From Membranipora membranacea (taxonomy: Eukaryota > Bryozoa > Gymnolaemata > Cheilostomatida > Membraniporidae): a DNA stretch of 64,000 nt. A model generated the notes under the pieces. It was not told where the DNA came from. It searched no databases and saw only the letters and a list, made by a program, of their open reading frames with translations. How positions within the stretch are numbered: position 1 is the stretch's first letter; every line of letters begins with the position of its first letter. The DNA lies in NCBI GenBank assembly GCA_914767715.1, contig OU612068.1:30752001-30816000 (forward strand), in the 5' to 3' direction. Below, piece after piece: positions 48,871 to 61,500 of the stretch. Position numbers and translations under genes: made by a program.

Positions 48871-50667
48871 TCCATTGACATCAACCACCCTATATACTAT
48901 GTATTACTTTATGCAGGTCCTCAATCTAGAAATTTGCCTCACAGAATATTTTGGTGCACATTTTGTTAGAAGGAAGATGAAAGATGAGTAACCAGCTATT
49001 TTTGGGCGTTCACAGTACAAATATTTTATACCATACATGCAGGTCTATTATTTAAGATTTGGTACCATACAGGCTGTTATCCTCAGCTTTATAAACTACA
49101 AGTTTTTAATCAGGGAATTTCAATAATACACAGGTATAAGAAATCAATACATTTAAAAATATTTGTTGAATTCCCAAATAGCTTTGACAGCAAATGGACA
49201 ATCCTTACAAGTGGGACCTTTTGTAGTATACAGTCACGATGAAACTTCAATTTCATTTGTGGGCCTAACCACTACTTTTATCATACTTGTTTCGTTAGTC
49301 AGGAAACAAGCCTAGTTTTTGGGAACAAACTTTAATAGCGACCTTTACTATACTAAGGGCAACAGCTTATCACCAGCCCTAGACTGACTGGCCTCAGCCA
49401 CAAATCTTTCTTATACTATACAAAAAAGGGAATTTTCATTGCTATCTTACTAATGGTAAAGTCATAAAATTTATTCTTCCAATCATTACCAATAATCGAT
49501 TTCCATGAAATTTCTATAATAACCAATATAACATTTTGAAAAAATGAAGCAATGTATGCACATTGTTTTCTGCTAGCTTGACAATATGAATTCTGCAGCA
49601 ATCTAAGTGAGGTCACTACAAATAAATGGGCTTATGGTTTTGCTGGCCACAATCCTCACCCGAAAACCTAATTCATTCTGTTAGCACGAGTCTGACCTAA
49701 TACCACAATTTCAAACAATTTGTCAAACTTTTAATTGATACTGATTCAAACATGACAATTAACACCAGTGGGTTGCTGCATAACCACACAGGAGATAATA
49801 CTACTACTTTGATAATATGGACAGGCTAAAATTGCAGTTCAAGAAAACATCCCAATACATTAGGGAAATTTACTGGGAGTTTTTACCTAGGTAAAACATA
49901 CAGATGTAATAATAGTATTCCAAGTGGTGTTGAGGTTTTTGCAAGGGCCAGCCTCTACTAGGGTAATTATTTTAGTAAGAGCAGGTGTCATGAAATAGAA
50001 TTGAATCTGGTCAGATGCCAGCTCTTTGTTTTCTATGAGGTTTTATTGCTTTGCATCAGCAGAATGTTATACATTTTTGTTAGCAATCTGACTCATACAT
50101 ACTCAGACTCATACATGATAATAGCTTGTGAAAGGATGGGTCCGAAGAGAATGAGACTTTCTGTCTGTTGAGGCAATCAACAATTTCTATGATGATACAC
50201 TTTTCACATTTATGTGCTGGACGGGTTTAGAATCCAACATACATGAAGAAATAATATTCTGTCTAGAAAAGCAAACAGAGGGTCTCCCTGTATAAACCAG
50301 TTTAAATAGAGATTGCTGATATAGCTGTTCGAAATGTTCGGGAGAAACGTATTGTCCATGCTGTGTGACTGTGGCCTTGATAAAGACTGCCATGCAGTTT
50401 TATTGCAAATCATCAATGATGAATGGGGTTGTGTCAGGAGTTGTCCTTTATATTTTAATATATTATTATTTCATTTTAATTGTATTAAAAATTAAGATTT
50501 TTTGATACTTTTTTGTTTCAGTATATAGGTAAAATTTTTGGATTACTGAATATGTAGATCAATCGTAGTTAGCTGAAACCAAGGAGTTTTTACAGCAAAA
50601 GGTCTCATCTGCTGCCTTTATGGCTTATATAAAACTTTGCAAAAGTATGGCCTCATCTGTAAATAAT

Positions 50668-50732
50668 CAAGGGAGATGACTCCGAAAAACATAAACTCAA
50701 TGAGGTTATGTTTTTCGGAGTAATCTCCCTTG
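50668..50732. repeat. 65-bp stem-loop inside the 2.5-kb element
   Basis: Arms CAAGGGAGAT-x-ACTCCGAAA and complement, about 27 bp each with one mismatch and an 11-base loop. It lies just inside the right inverted repeat. Flanks show no clear target duplication. Confidence 0.85.
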
Positions 50733-50814
50733 AAATGAAAGCCTATTGACTATGAACTATTGGTAGACTTAGGACCTACATACAGCAATATATAATATAG
50801 GGTGGTTGATAACA

Positions 50815-50975
50815 ATGGAGCGGAAAAGTTAGGTTCAAAGTAGAAAAGTTTGATTCAGAGTAGCCTAGAAAAGTTTGATGCAGAGTAGAAAAGTTTGATG
50901 CAGAGTAGAAAAGTTTGATGCAGAACAGAAAAGTTTGAGGCAGAACAAAAAAGTTTGATGCAGAGAAGTTTGATT
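50815..50975. repeat. Subterminal minisatellite, right TIR
   Basis: Inverted copy of the left array, reading AGAAAAGTTTGATGCAGAG in six to seven imperfect units. It has fewer units than the left array, so the two arms have diverged in copy number. Confidence 0.9.
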
Positions 50976-51324
50976 AAATTCAATGAAATGTTTAATTCAA
51001 TTCAGGCCATTTTAAATTAAATTCACAGCAGATAAGTTTAGTTTTATCCGGCTTTCTGGGCCACGGTAGGTTTCTGATACTTACTGCAAATTTGGAATCT
51101 ATATTATTGATAACAATAAAGTACAGGGATTCTGAATTCTATTTAAAATTCATATTTGGTATAATATCTGGAAGATACACGGAAAAGGGTCATACCTGGT
51201 ACTAGTATAATGACATATGATCACAGTTCTGATTTTTCTCATCTATCAACAGCATGCAGAAGAGAAATCTCACTCACGCAAAGCACATCAGGGCATTGAA
51301 AATGATAAGCTATTGCTATTTTGT

Positions 51325-53822
51325 TTATCTGGACTGTCCACGCTTTGAGTCAGATTTAAATTTCCCGTCTATGTGCTGCACAATGGCATCAATTTCCTTT
51401 TTATAGCCAGTCTCGGTAAGCCACTCTTGGAACTGCTGCTCCACTAAATTCTGGAATGCCTGCTTCTTTTGAGCATCCTGGGTCGAGTCGTTGACAGTCT
51501 TCAGCCAGTGTTTGTATTCTTTCTTGCGAGCGTCCAGTGCCTTCTTGTAAGCTGAAGGCAGCGGACAGGGGATCTGGCTTGTGCTGCCTTCCATCTCAAA
51601 CGGTGTGATAAACTGGAGGAAATCTGTAGGTGGCAGTAAATACCAGGAGGCGGAGCTATCTCCGTGGTTTTCATGTCCAGCTATGATTGGCTGATCCCAT
51701 AGATTTATAGACGCCGGGATGACCATCTTACGCATGTGATCTTCTAGTTTAGGATAGAATGTGTTATACGGTGCAAAGCTTACAGCTTCACAGCCTGGCA
51801 GTACGAGAGGACGACAGGGGGTGAGTAGATTGAGGGAGCAGAGGCTACTACTACCAATAACCAGTCTTCCACATGGAGCTATGACTGTAATATTCTCACA
51901 GCCAGAAATCATAACACCGACTTCCACAGGCCCAAGAACTACAGTGATGTTCTTACACTTCTCTATACTCACAGCCCTAAGAGGGGAGAGCAGGTAAAAG
52001 TAACTGAACTGGCATCTATGTATCTTAATGTAGGCTTGCTCTAATGTACCTGAGCTTCGGGCCACCATCTGTTTACCCACTTGAGTCATGATTATTATCT
52101 TGTTCCCTTTGACTATATCCCGGCTGACCAGGTGTCCGTTTGTGCCGATCTTACCTCTCTTTGTAGAAGAGCTGGTGTCGACAGGCAGCCATGACAGTCG
52201 CTTGCCGTTACCAATACATGAGGATATGCCAAATGGGCTCTGAGCCAGATTTGATCTGAACCAGGAGTGGAGGGCTTTGAACAGGAATGTCCCATTGTCC
52301 TGTAAGAGATGAAAAAAATCTGAATAAGTTTTCGACAATCAGGGAATGGAAAAGTCAGCAATTATTATCAAGTAGAATGTCTTAGTTTTCTCATATGGAA
52401 TGAAAGGCCACTCATCCCCACTCGAAAATCACCCAAAAATTGAACAGTGTGAGTGTGCTATACCAATATAATGCATCATATTCATTATAATGTAATCAAT
52501 AGATGATTTCCTTGCACTATCGCCACAGCCAGCGACTTGGGTATTGCTGAAGTTACCTTTTTTTAGCTGAGTGCACGTTTAGCAGGTAAATATTATGTGT
52601 AGGAATCTCACCTTGTTATATCCAGACTGAGCCGCTATATCTGGTATAACAACAACTTTCTCCAGCGGAATTATTGTTCTAAAAAAGAAAATTTCAAATT
52701 GAAGAAACAAAATGTTGATATGTCGGATCAAAATACTGAATAAACAATCTCGTTATGAAAATTTGAGAAAACAAAGAGCACAGACTGAGCCCTAAACTTA
52801 CTTGTTTCCATCAACAGAAGCTGCTATAAGGAATCCGAGGGCTTTCACTGCCTCTAAGCTAGCATTGATCTCACTGAGACCCGCACCACTGGAGGCTGGA
52901 TCTATCATCAGCTCCATCAGATCATTGAGATGGTGCAAAACAAATGTAAAGTGAGCATTCTCATCGAGGTTCCTCCCACTTGTAGCTGCCCTTGCTGACT
53001 CCAGATCAGGAGATCTGGTACGTGACGGCCATTCATCCCCCGTAACTAATGAAGATTTCATAGAGATCTTGTGGAGCTGTTGTATGTAGAGGAACAAGAC
53101 AAACTGGAGAGTGTTAGCTTTCATTTTCTGCCTGATAGTGATACGATCCGATTGGGTATTCATGTGGAACATCTCAAGGCGTTCAGCAGAAGACAATTCC
53201 CCAGCAATCATGTGATACTGCTCAAAATACATCCATGCGATTTCATCTGTGAGCTGCAGCTTGTTACAAGCAATATGCTTCCAGATGGAGTACTGAACAA
53301 ACGGATAGCCTTGAGAACCTAAAATGAACATAATGTGTGTATATATATTAGTAAGTATATTATAATCCAAGCTATAATAAAGGTGAAATTGAAAACACAC
53401 TGTATTAAAATTCATGATCCCTGTTATGGTTAATCCTCCTACAAAACCTTCTGTAAACCATCATAGTATAAGAGATAACAGCTATATTTGACCACCCAAC
53501 ACAATTACAATCCCAGGATTTGTGTTTTCTTATTCTGGCAAGACGCCATACAATACAGTAAGGACTTGGCAACATAGCTAGCAGAATGACCTAGGCAGTA
53601 ATAGAGCTTTGAGTCTCAAATGAGATCTCCAAAATTTGAAACAAAACACCTTAGACATCTATGCTTACCTTTGTTCTTACAGTAAGCTACCATTTTGCGG
53701 ATATTACTAAACCCCAATCTTGGATGAGGTGTACCAGAAACAGTGCCGAATGTAAATAACTCTCCTTTAACCCATAAGCTCAGATTAGGAGAAGCTGTTT
53801 GACCTTCGTCAGTGGGCGCCAT
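51325..53822 (-). CDS. TBCCD1: TBCC domain-containing protein 1, complete
   Basis: Four coding exons: 53822-53669, 53318-52802, 52678-52612 and 52299-51325, all GT-AG and in phase. They give about 570 residues ending at TAA (51327-51325). ATG at 53822 follows a short 5' UTR piece after an acceptor at 53846, so at least one upstream untranslated exon exists. Similarity to animal TBCCD1 runs throughout: SLWVKGELFTFG near the N-terminus, YSIWKHIACNKLQL, TLQFVLFLYIQQL, and the tubulin-cofactor-C beta-helix (IKIHRCQFSYFYLLSPLR, VSIEKC, FAPYNTFYPKLEDHM). The C-terminus has FITPFEMEG and FQEWLTETG. Known role: centrosome and Golgi positioning and cilium or basal-body organisation. TBCCD1 lacks the GAP arginine function of classical TBCC/RP2; here the TBCC core shows HRCQFSYFYLLS. 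It has about the usual length for the family. Confidence 0.95.
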
Positions 53823-53845
53823 TACAATTCCTTCTTGGACTGGAA
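53823..53845 (-). other. TBCCD1 5' UTR segment of first coding exon
   Basis: The acceptor TTTCTTAG on the minus strand lies just upstream, giving 23 untranslated bases before ATG. The frame is open through this segment, so a spliced upstream start cannot be fully excluded. The ATG position agrees with the N-terminus of other TBCCD1 proteins. Confidence 0.6.
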
Positions 53846-55120
53846 CTAAGAAAGACAAAAAAAATGAGAGTAACAATGATTTCATGTAGCATTGCCATGT
53901 TGCTTCAGTGAAACTTTGCATGATAATTAACATCCAATCGGTATCCAACCGGGTGAGCCTTCAGCCAATTAAAACACAAAAAAGGCCAGCCAAAAATCAA
54001 ATCGGTTTGTCAAAGTATGGTTTATTTAGAGTGAAAGAGTGGATTATCCTAAACATATGTGGCGAGTCTTCAAAGGACTGAAAATTCTACTGACGATGCA
54101 CAAACATGGGGCCAAGGAGTCTCTAACTCCTTGACGCGGTTCGTCAAAACACTGTTTCATTAGTATACAATGATGCGTATCAATAAAAAAGCGTACCAAT
54201 CAATCAATGCTAATAACTAATGTATTCTTTTTGTTCCACCAAGGACAACAAAACTTAGGGAGGTCCAATCCATGAATTACAGCAGATCATTCGTCCAGAA
54301 TTTGCTACAGACAAAATAACATGTGTACGATTTGAATGATTTTATCTGCCCTAGGCAGCTTTCCTATCACAACCATGAGACAGATCATAAACTATAGTAT
54401 CTCTTAGGGTAAATTTACAGGCGTTGCAAGCCATTTTTAACAGCAGGTCATCTTCTTCTGTATTGGCTCTTACTGGTGTTCCTTCTGGCAGTCACATGAG
54501 GTCTACAATTGGGCTATCTCATCTCCTATGAAGTTTTTGTTCAGATAAATTTGATTCACTTGAAGTATTGACTTTTTTCCATCTTTTCCTCCCTCTACAC
54601 AGTCAGGTGTCCTGTCCACTAACGATGTTGGCATAAGCTCCAAGTCTCCAAAGGAGTTTCAATTTTCCTAGTGTCTGAGTTATAATTTCACTCAATGCAT
54701 ACATGAAATTAACATTGGAATCCCCGGAGTTAACTTTCCAGCTGATTAGCATAATAACAACCCCAAAACTGATTTTTTTAGACAATCAGAAGCCTAGTAA
54801 TGAGGTGTTGAAGTTGAACCTTTCAGCATTTACTTATTAGAACATAGAGCCCACAACAACAACAAAAATTTTGATGAGGATTCGGCATTTTTCATAAATG
54901 ATAACAATTTTTCCTTTTCAGAATTTGGGTCAATCACCTTTTCTCATTATGATCTTATTGATAGCATGGGCTATGTTTGATTACAAAAAAAATACAAGAT
55001 TCCAATGTTTCAAATCATAGATATATATGAGAGAGCTGTTCTTGAGCTTGTTACCAAGCCAATTAGCTGGATATATATAACTTTGGTGATCACAATCTTA
55101 GTTTCATGAATGCTAAAGGA

Positions 55121-55435
55121 GTCAGGAGTGGTCTAATGGTTAAGGGCACGGACTTTGGATCTTTGAGGTCCCAGCGCCGGCAGTCATTTCTGATTTGGTA
55201 CTGGCACACCATTCATCCTAGCCAGGTCCTTGCGGAACGGGACTAAAATACCAGAGGTCCACTGTGTGTTTGCACACCCCACATGCAGTAAAATGAACCC
55301 CCTCTGCGTCTTTGATATAAAGAGTAGCCAGATTTCCGGCGGGCATGGGTATAGGGCGCGTCATGAGTACTATGGGTCCCAGTACCTCTTCAAAAGAGAG
55401 GATATCTCAAAGATGATGCCTGATGGATGCTAAAT
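55121..55435 (+). mobile_element. Probable tRNA-derived SINE
   Basis: The head has a Pol III A box (TGGTCTAATGG at 55129-55139) and a degenerate B box in GAGGTCCCAGCGCC, the layout of a worn tRNA gene. About 240 bp of unrelated body follows (GCACACC, GGGCATGGG, CAGTACCTCTTC segments). Exact ends and target duplication were not found. Confidence 0.6.
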
Positions 55436-56272
55436 CACTGTTATTCTTCCGCTCCACTGATGAGTTAAAGGGTCACTTTCCAGATCTAACTGTTGTGGAA
55501 GAAACTTTGCTTGGCTATTGTTTCGGCTAATGAGATATGGATGGACCGTATGGATCTAACACTGTGCCCAGTGGATGATTTATGAAAGTCGGTAGGCTAG
55601 TAAGAGCTGATTTGTTGTTTGTATCCTTTTCGAAATTGTTTAGTCTCTCTTCAAAATTAGACACTCAAATGTCATCCATCTGAAGCTTCTGGACTCTCTT
55701 GACTTGAGTATTGGCGGAGAGCAAAGCTCTCAGCCCTCCGCTGTACTCCTTTACAATCCCATACAGTTAAATCATATTCAATCTAACCTCAAACAAGAGT
55801 GATATACTAATTCATCCCTCCTTGATTTAATTGATATCAAAGCCTGTAAGAATCTTCATTATGAACAGGCGTGTTGGTCTCGTTGATTAATGTTGCAAGA
55901 ACCTTTTAGAGCAAGCAAGCGCATCACCAATGTACTTTACTTTCCAAAACTTCTCGTCTTATGTTATAATTTGTGTATGAAATGCTCAGGTTCACCGCTA
56001 GCTAATGGTAGATCAGTATCAAAAAGGAGTAATTACTCCTTTGTTAAGGTGTGCGCTTGTTACTCCAGATGCCTATCTATCTATGGTACCTATTCAGCAA
56101 AACCTATGCAAGAGCTGGTATGTATGTAGTCTATGACTATGTTTCATTGCTCCTAGTCCTTGACCTGGGTATCTGGTTCTATTTGACTGCCCCCACCCAA
56201 AATACCCCACTCAATTTGATCAATCAAGTTTACTAGGGAGGTACTATATTATCCCAAATTTGCTGGTCCACA

Positions 56273-56282
56273 GGGGGGGGGG
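56273..56282. repeat. Poly-G tract, 10 bases
   Basis: Homopolymer in the TBCCD1-HERC1 intergenic region. Confidence 0.9.
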
Positions 56283-58503
56283 CAGTCATAAGGACACACA
56301 TTGCTGCCAGACCCCACTGTTTTGCCAGGTGTTTAGTACATACATTTGTTGCAAGGCCCAGATACCAAGGTTTGGGTGTAGACCAGAGGGTACTGGGATC
56401 AGCCTAGGATGCCACAGCACATAAGTGATGGAAATTCTTCATGACCAGCGGCTGATGCTTGGCTTAGGCAAGGAGTCTCAATAATCTTAGGACAGTTCTG
56501 TAAAATTCAGATTAAATATCAAAATAACTGGGAATGTCAATGTTTAGATACTGCTGTCTTACTGTGACACCAAAATATGATATTGTGTTTATTTTTGATA
56601 AATGGCTGTTGGGAATCAATGATTAAAACAGTAACTAATTTTCAACACAATAACTCAATAAAATATTGTTTGCACATTTTAAATGTTAATTCAAAGTTCA
56701 GATTTCAACTCCTTGGCACTTCTCATAAAATTTGAAATAGTAAACTTTGGTGAGACAGCGACTCAATCTAAAAATGAAAAAATAAATTTGCAAGGGTTAT
56801 TACGACCCTTGCTATCTACCTATCTATTCTGGATAAAGTGATATCATGAATCTTCAACAAGGTATAACCCCTATAATTAATTGAATCAGACTGGCCACAA
56901 ACTAAGTGGTATTACTATGACATGAGTAGCCCACATTTATATAGATGTATGTATTTATGGTAGTGACATCTATCCACTCACACTCACAGAGATTGAATTT
57001 TTAGTGGCACCTGACAGAGACCCGAGAGTCAGAAGATATTCTCTCTCCACATGCCTTCTTCAGTTGGTCTAGTCCAGTGATCCTGCTAGAAGCAAGGCCT
57101 AATTAGAAAAGGCCCCGACCACTGGACTTACCCCAACCAATTACAGAAGGCCTGTGGCTCTCTCATATATAGAGAGGATTGTTGTTATTTGTTTTTGCTC
57201 GAAATTGGTATATCATCACTGCACCTACCACTAGGCCTATACGTAGCCGTATTAATGGTATATATGTATATTCAACACATGCTGTGTGAAGCAATATGTC
57301 TCGGAAATGTCATAATATTTAGAGTGAAGAATCCATCCGTTTGACTTCCAACCAGGGGCCTCCAATTAGAAACAGCCAAAATCGCAATCTGATCGCTCAC
57401 TCACTGAGTGAGTGAGACCTGCTAGGGGTCTCGCTTTTAGATCACTCACTCTTTGATGGAGCTATATAGATTCTGAGTGAGCGATCTGAGAACGAATTTG
57501 TCTAATTGAAACACCAAGTGAGCGATAATTTTGAGCGATGTGATAGTGATAATCTGCTTTAGTAAAGCATCACAACCACCCATTTCGGCAGTTGTTGGGT
57601 GAATACTCACCGAACTAATGTGCAAAGTACAGGCTTACAAGTCTCAGGGGCCACATCTAGCCTTATCTCAGTGAGCCATTGAGATACACTCATTGTAAGG
57701 AAAGGGCTATGCCATATATGAAGCCATGGTACTCGGTATTAGCAGTAACGGACCAATCAATGAACAGACAGTCCGAGTCGTAATTGACGGTAATAATCTT
57801 ACTACTGATTTTATGCTCACTTGATTAGGATAGGAGACAATTGAATGCATGTATATAATCATTGATCGAGTTGTGACTATAAAGTAATATACTCCTAGCT
57901 AGGGCATGAGAAGGAATGAGCCCCTAATCTCATGGTGGACAACCAACAAGGCTGCCGCTGTAGTTCGTTCATCATATCCTACTTTTTAGATAGTGAAGAA
58001 TCTATGTAAAACAGCTATGCAGATTGGGGGCCCTGGGGCATTCCAAATGCCCCACTCTGATGGGAGTTTCCCCATTTGAATTGAATTAAGCTGTAATCTA
58101 CCTGTAAAATGATGTATCATCCAGCTATATTGTATTATTTCATTACTCTTATAGGAGGCTATGATGAAGTTTACACTACATGGTAACTTTATTCGAGTTC
58201 AATTGGTATGTTCAATTGGTACAGCGGTATGTAGTTTTTAGCTGTGATTTTAAATTGTTTCAAACAAAAGGTTAAGTTAATTTACAAGTGTGCAGACTGT
58301 AGAACATGTTAATTACAAAACACTCACACTGCTACAATCATGTTTATTACAGCAAAATGTGAATCTCATCTATAACATTCTTTTTTTTTCAAATTTCCCA
58401 TGCGTATGAATGGATTGTTTTTGCCTGGTGAGTCTCCATGCTAATTCACAGAATGATTTGTGATGTATAATGTATGACTTACTTGTTCTGCCCTATTTAT
58501 CCA

Positions 58504-58526
58504 GGGATAGCTGATCTACCTGCGAG
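58504..58526 (+). other. HERC1 5' UTR segment before ATG
   Basis: The polypyrimidine-rich TTATCCAG acceptor is followed by 23 bases and then ATG at 58527. The upstream untranslated exon and promoter are not identified. Confidence 0.65.
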
Positions 58527-61500
58527 ATGAGTTCCCTTAAGCTGAAGTTTCAGGAGAGTTTGAACAGCTCATGGGCAGACGAAGCTCATATATCATCACT
58601 ATGTAGTAGCTCTGAAGTGTTCAAACTCTACAATAATCTGGTCAGAGATAAAGAAATCATTGCACTACCTGATCAGGTGAGCTTATGTGCATCACACACA
58701 ATATTAGGCTACTGAAGATAGCTTTAGTGTCAGCTGTCATACAGAACATAATCTCCTGTCTACTAAATATAATCTTATTTTTTGCATTTATCTTATTTGT
58801 GTGACATGCTAATGAGGCTAGGTTGTCTAGTGATTGGGATTCAATCTATTCAATCTGAGAGTTGCAGGTTTGAATCCTGGTCTATCTCATGCTGTCAATG
58901 GAGGTGAGCTCTTGGTCCCCATATACTACCCTAGCTTCCCCAACACCTTGAGCAGGGGCTCGCTTAATATATGCGATGCATCATTCTTATTCGGCAAGTA
59001 TTATCTCATAAGGCTAAATTGATTGATAAAGCTATGATTCAACCAGGCAAGTAGATTCTTTCTACACTAATAACAAACTTTAAATCAGATGCTGTGAATC
59101 TCGTATGTCAAGTGATGGTAGAATATTTAATTTTACAGGTAGTGAATATTAGAGGACCGCTAACTCCTGAGTTTGAAGATGGAAACATCACAAGGGAGGA
59201 GCAGGAAGCTTTTCTAAATGAACTTCAGACTAACCAGCTCTCCCTTGTCAGGTAATTACTTTATGACGTCGTCCGTGTAAGATCATAAGAAAAAGTTGTT
59301 ATAACTGTTAGTGCTATATTGACTTGAGCAGCAAATAAAATTGATTTTATTATAAGTACCAAGTATCCATGAAAACAGTTTTTGCTATGGTGTTGAGTGC
59401 ACTGTGTAAATAACAAATTACATCTCATTTACCCATATTGACTACTAACTCTTTACTGCAATGATATAATATCTGCTATTTTTTCAGAGCAATATGTGGA
59501 GAGTCTACTTTCGGATCAATATTACAGAAGAGATTGATTATTATACACAGAATATACCAAGCTTTGGCCTCTCGTTATCATATTGACCACGCCTCTAATT
59601 CATATGTAAGACTTGTTATTACTTGGGAATCTTTCTTGCTTGACTTTTTAGTTCTAGTTGTGTATTACCTTGTTTAAATCATCTGATTCCTGTTTGTCAG
59701 TAAACATTATAAGTCTTTTCTTTCTAAATTCTGATTGAGTAGTCTTTATTGTTTGAGCTCAATTTTTACAGTATGTGACAGATTTTTGACAAGGTTGGAA
59801 TGGCTGTACCAAAACAAAAATTAAGTTGCATCAAAGTAAATGCTTGCAACAAGTAATGAGTATGTTTGGTGCTCATACAGTATGAAATTTATAGCTCTCC
59901 TATATACTTAGGGGCTGTTCTGTTCTGATGCTGACTCATGATTACTGCACATTGTCTGCAATGTTATTATTGTATTTGTTTACAGGGCGGTGGATCTGAA
60001 GGTTCGCTGCTCGAGGAGTATGACGTTATGTCACATTATGAGAGCCACTCTAAGCCTGCCAGTAGTAACAAAGCACTAATAGAGATAGCTGTCAAGACTG
60101 GGCTACAGCTTGTGTTTACACTTCTACTCCAAAACTGGGTCTTATGCGGGTATGTGCCGCAACAATAAAATTAATTCAGCAGCAAAATAAATGCATTCAA
60201 TAGCAAGTAATTTTTAATTATTTGGATTTTAATCCTGCTGTGCAACTTACACTACAATATTATGTGACTCACGATTTCTCTTGCAGTGCTGCTCAGGTGA
60301 CTAATATGATGATTTCTAATGAAGTTCTGAAAACTGCCCTGTCTACACTGCAAGCTCTACCCGCTATGTCTCTGACAGGAAATAATAAACTGGATAGCCT
60401 CGGAGCAGAATCTCTCCAACAGGTCTGTCATACATTCTAATATTTTGTATGACTTTACGCATATTCAGCACAAAAAATTTTTTTTTTAAATGTTATAAGC
60501 ACAAATATTTTTCTGTTGTTCTGTGCTTCTTTTCTTAATCCACAAAACCTCACATATCTTTTCCAAATAAAAGTAAATCACTTTGAAGATGGATGTTTCC
60601 CCTTTTCTTGTCAATGTGACAGGTGTTTCACGCAAATAGTCTTGGGCATTCTATTCTTTAATGTTAACAATAAATAAAACTATAATGTACCACCCTTGTC
60701 ATGACAGTCTTTTAGCTTCGGATTAGGGAGCCTGTATGTTGGTTTCTAATTCTTATTTTATTGTGACATTGACAGGTGTATGAGTTTTTAGGTAAGGTGA
60801 TGATGCCATCATGTCCAGCAGATAAAACAGGAAAACAGCTGGCAGCACAGGTTCTATTATCTCTGTCATGTCAGAGAGGATCTCTAAGGTAGTAATTAAT
60901 ATTTAACCCAGCCAGTTTTGCTCTTCAAATGTTTTATTCACTTATTGCCCCCATAAACCCATACTTATTTTGTCCCAGTAAGTTTCCATCAGCAAGTACA
61001 ACTTATTTGAGAGTTATTCCCTCTCTGAACCAATTGGTCAATGAGAGGATAACTCTTGTTTTAGGCCTTAAACACCTAAATCATTTTGCTCACTAAATTT
61101 TTTTGTAGATATTTGCTGAGGTGGGTAGAGCAAGCCTTGCTTTCAGCATCAGCCTGTAAAGCTGCCACCTCTGATGTCATCATGCTGCCAAAAACATTTA
61201 TTATGGATACTATCGCTATGCTGCGCACTGCCATGGTAAGGTTACTTGTGCACTTTTCAAATCTTTTATTGCCTAAAAAATAAATTTGGTTGGGATTCCA
61301 ATAAAGAGCCAGGAGCTCACTGGGTTGACATATTTCATGAATTAAATATTAAATCAGCTTTTTGCTGAACACGAGGAAACAAGCATTCATTTCAGACTGC
61401 AAACAGTCCCATTAGATGCCTTTGAAGTAGCTTATTCAGCAGATGATGTGTGTTTACTGTTTATAGAATGTACCAAACACAGATGATTGTTTCACACGTG

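Larger units (their letters stand above)
48569..51068. mobile_element. 2.5-kb element with long (about 350 bp) terminal inverted repeats
   Basis: Left end TACCGTGGCCCAGAAAGCCG and right end its complement. The inverted similarity continues through a GATAAGTTTA/ATTCACAGCAG block, a tandem-repeat block, and an ATCAACCACCCTATAT block, to about 48925 on the left and 50771 on the right. GGTTTC directly flanks both ends (48563-48568 and 51069-51074). The ends could also be read as CCGTGG with a TA duplication. The central 1.8 kb has no transposase-length frame. Superfamily not assigned. Confidence 0.8.
53846..58503. other. Divergent intergenic region between TBCCD1 and HERC1
   Basis: 4.7 kb between head-to-head genes. 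It should hold both promoters and untranslated first exons. Seen: the SINE at 55121, a poly-G tract, a GTCCAGTG inverted repeat near 57072-57125, and a cluster of GAGTGAG/CTCACTC repeats at 57395-57530. No protein-coding gene recognised. Confidence 0.6.

Noticed and set aside
51761-51997. 78-codon plus-strand open frame
   Set aside because: Opposite strand of the TBCC domain exon of TBCCD1.
58834-59022. 62-codon plus-strand open frame in HERC1 intron 1
   Set aside because: Falls on a tRNA-derived SINE, and no splice sites place it in HERC1.
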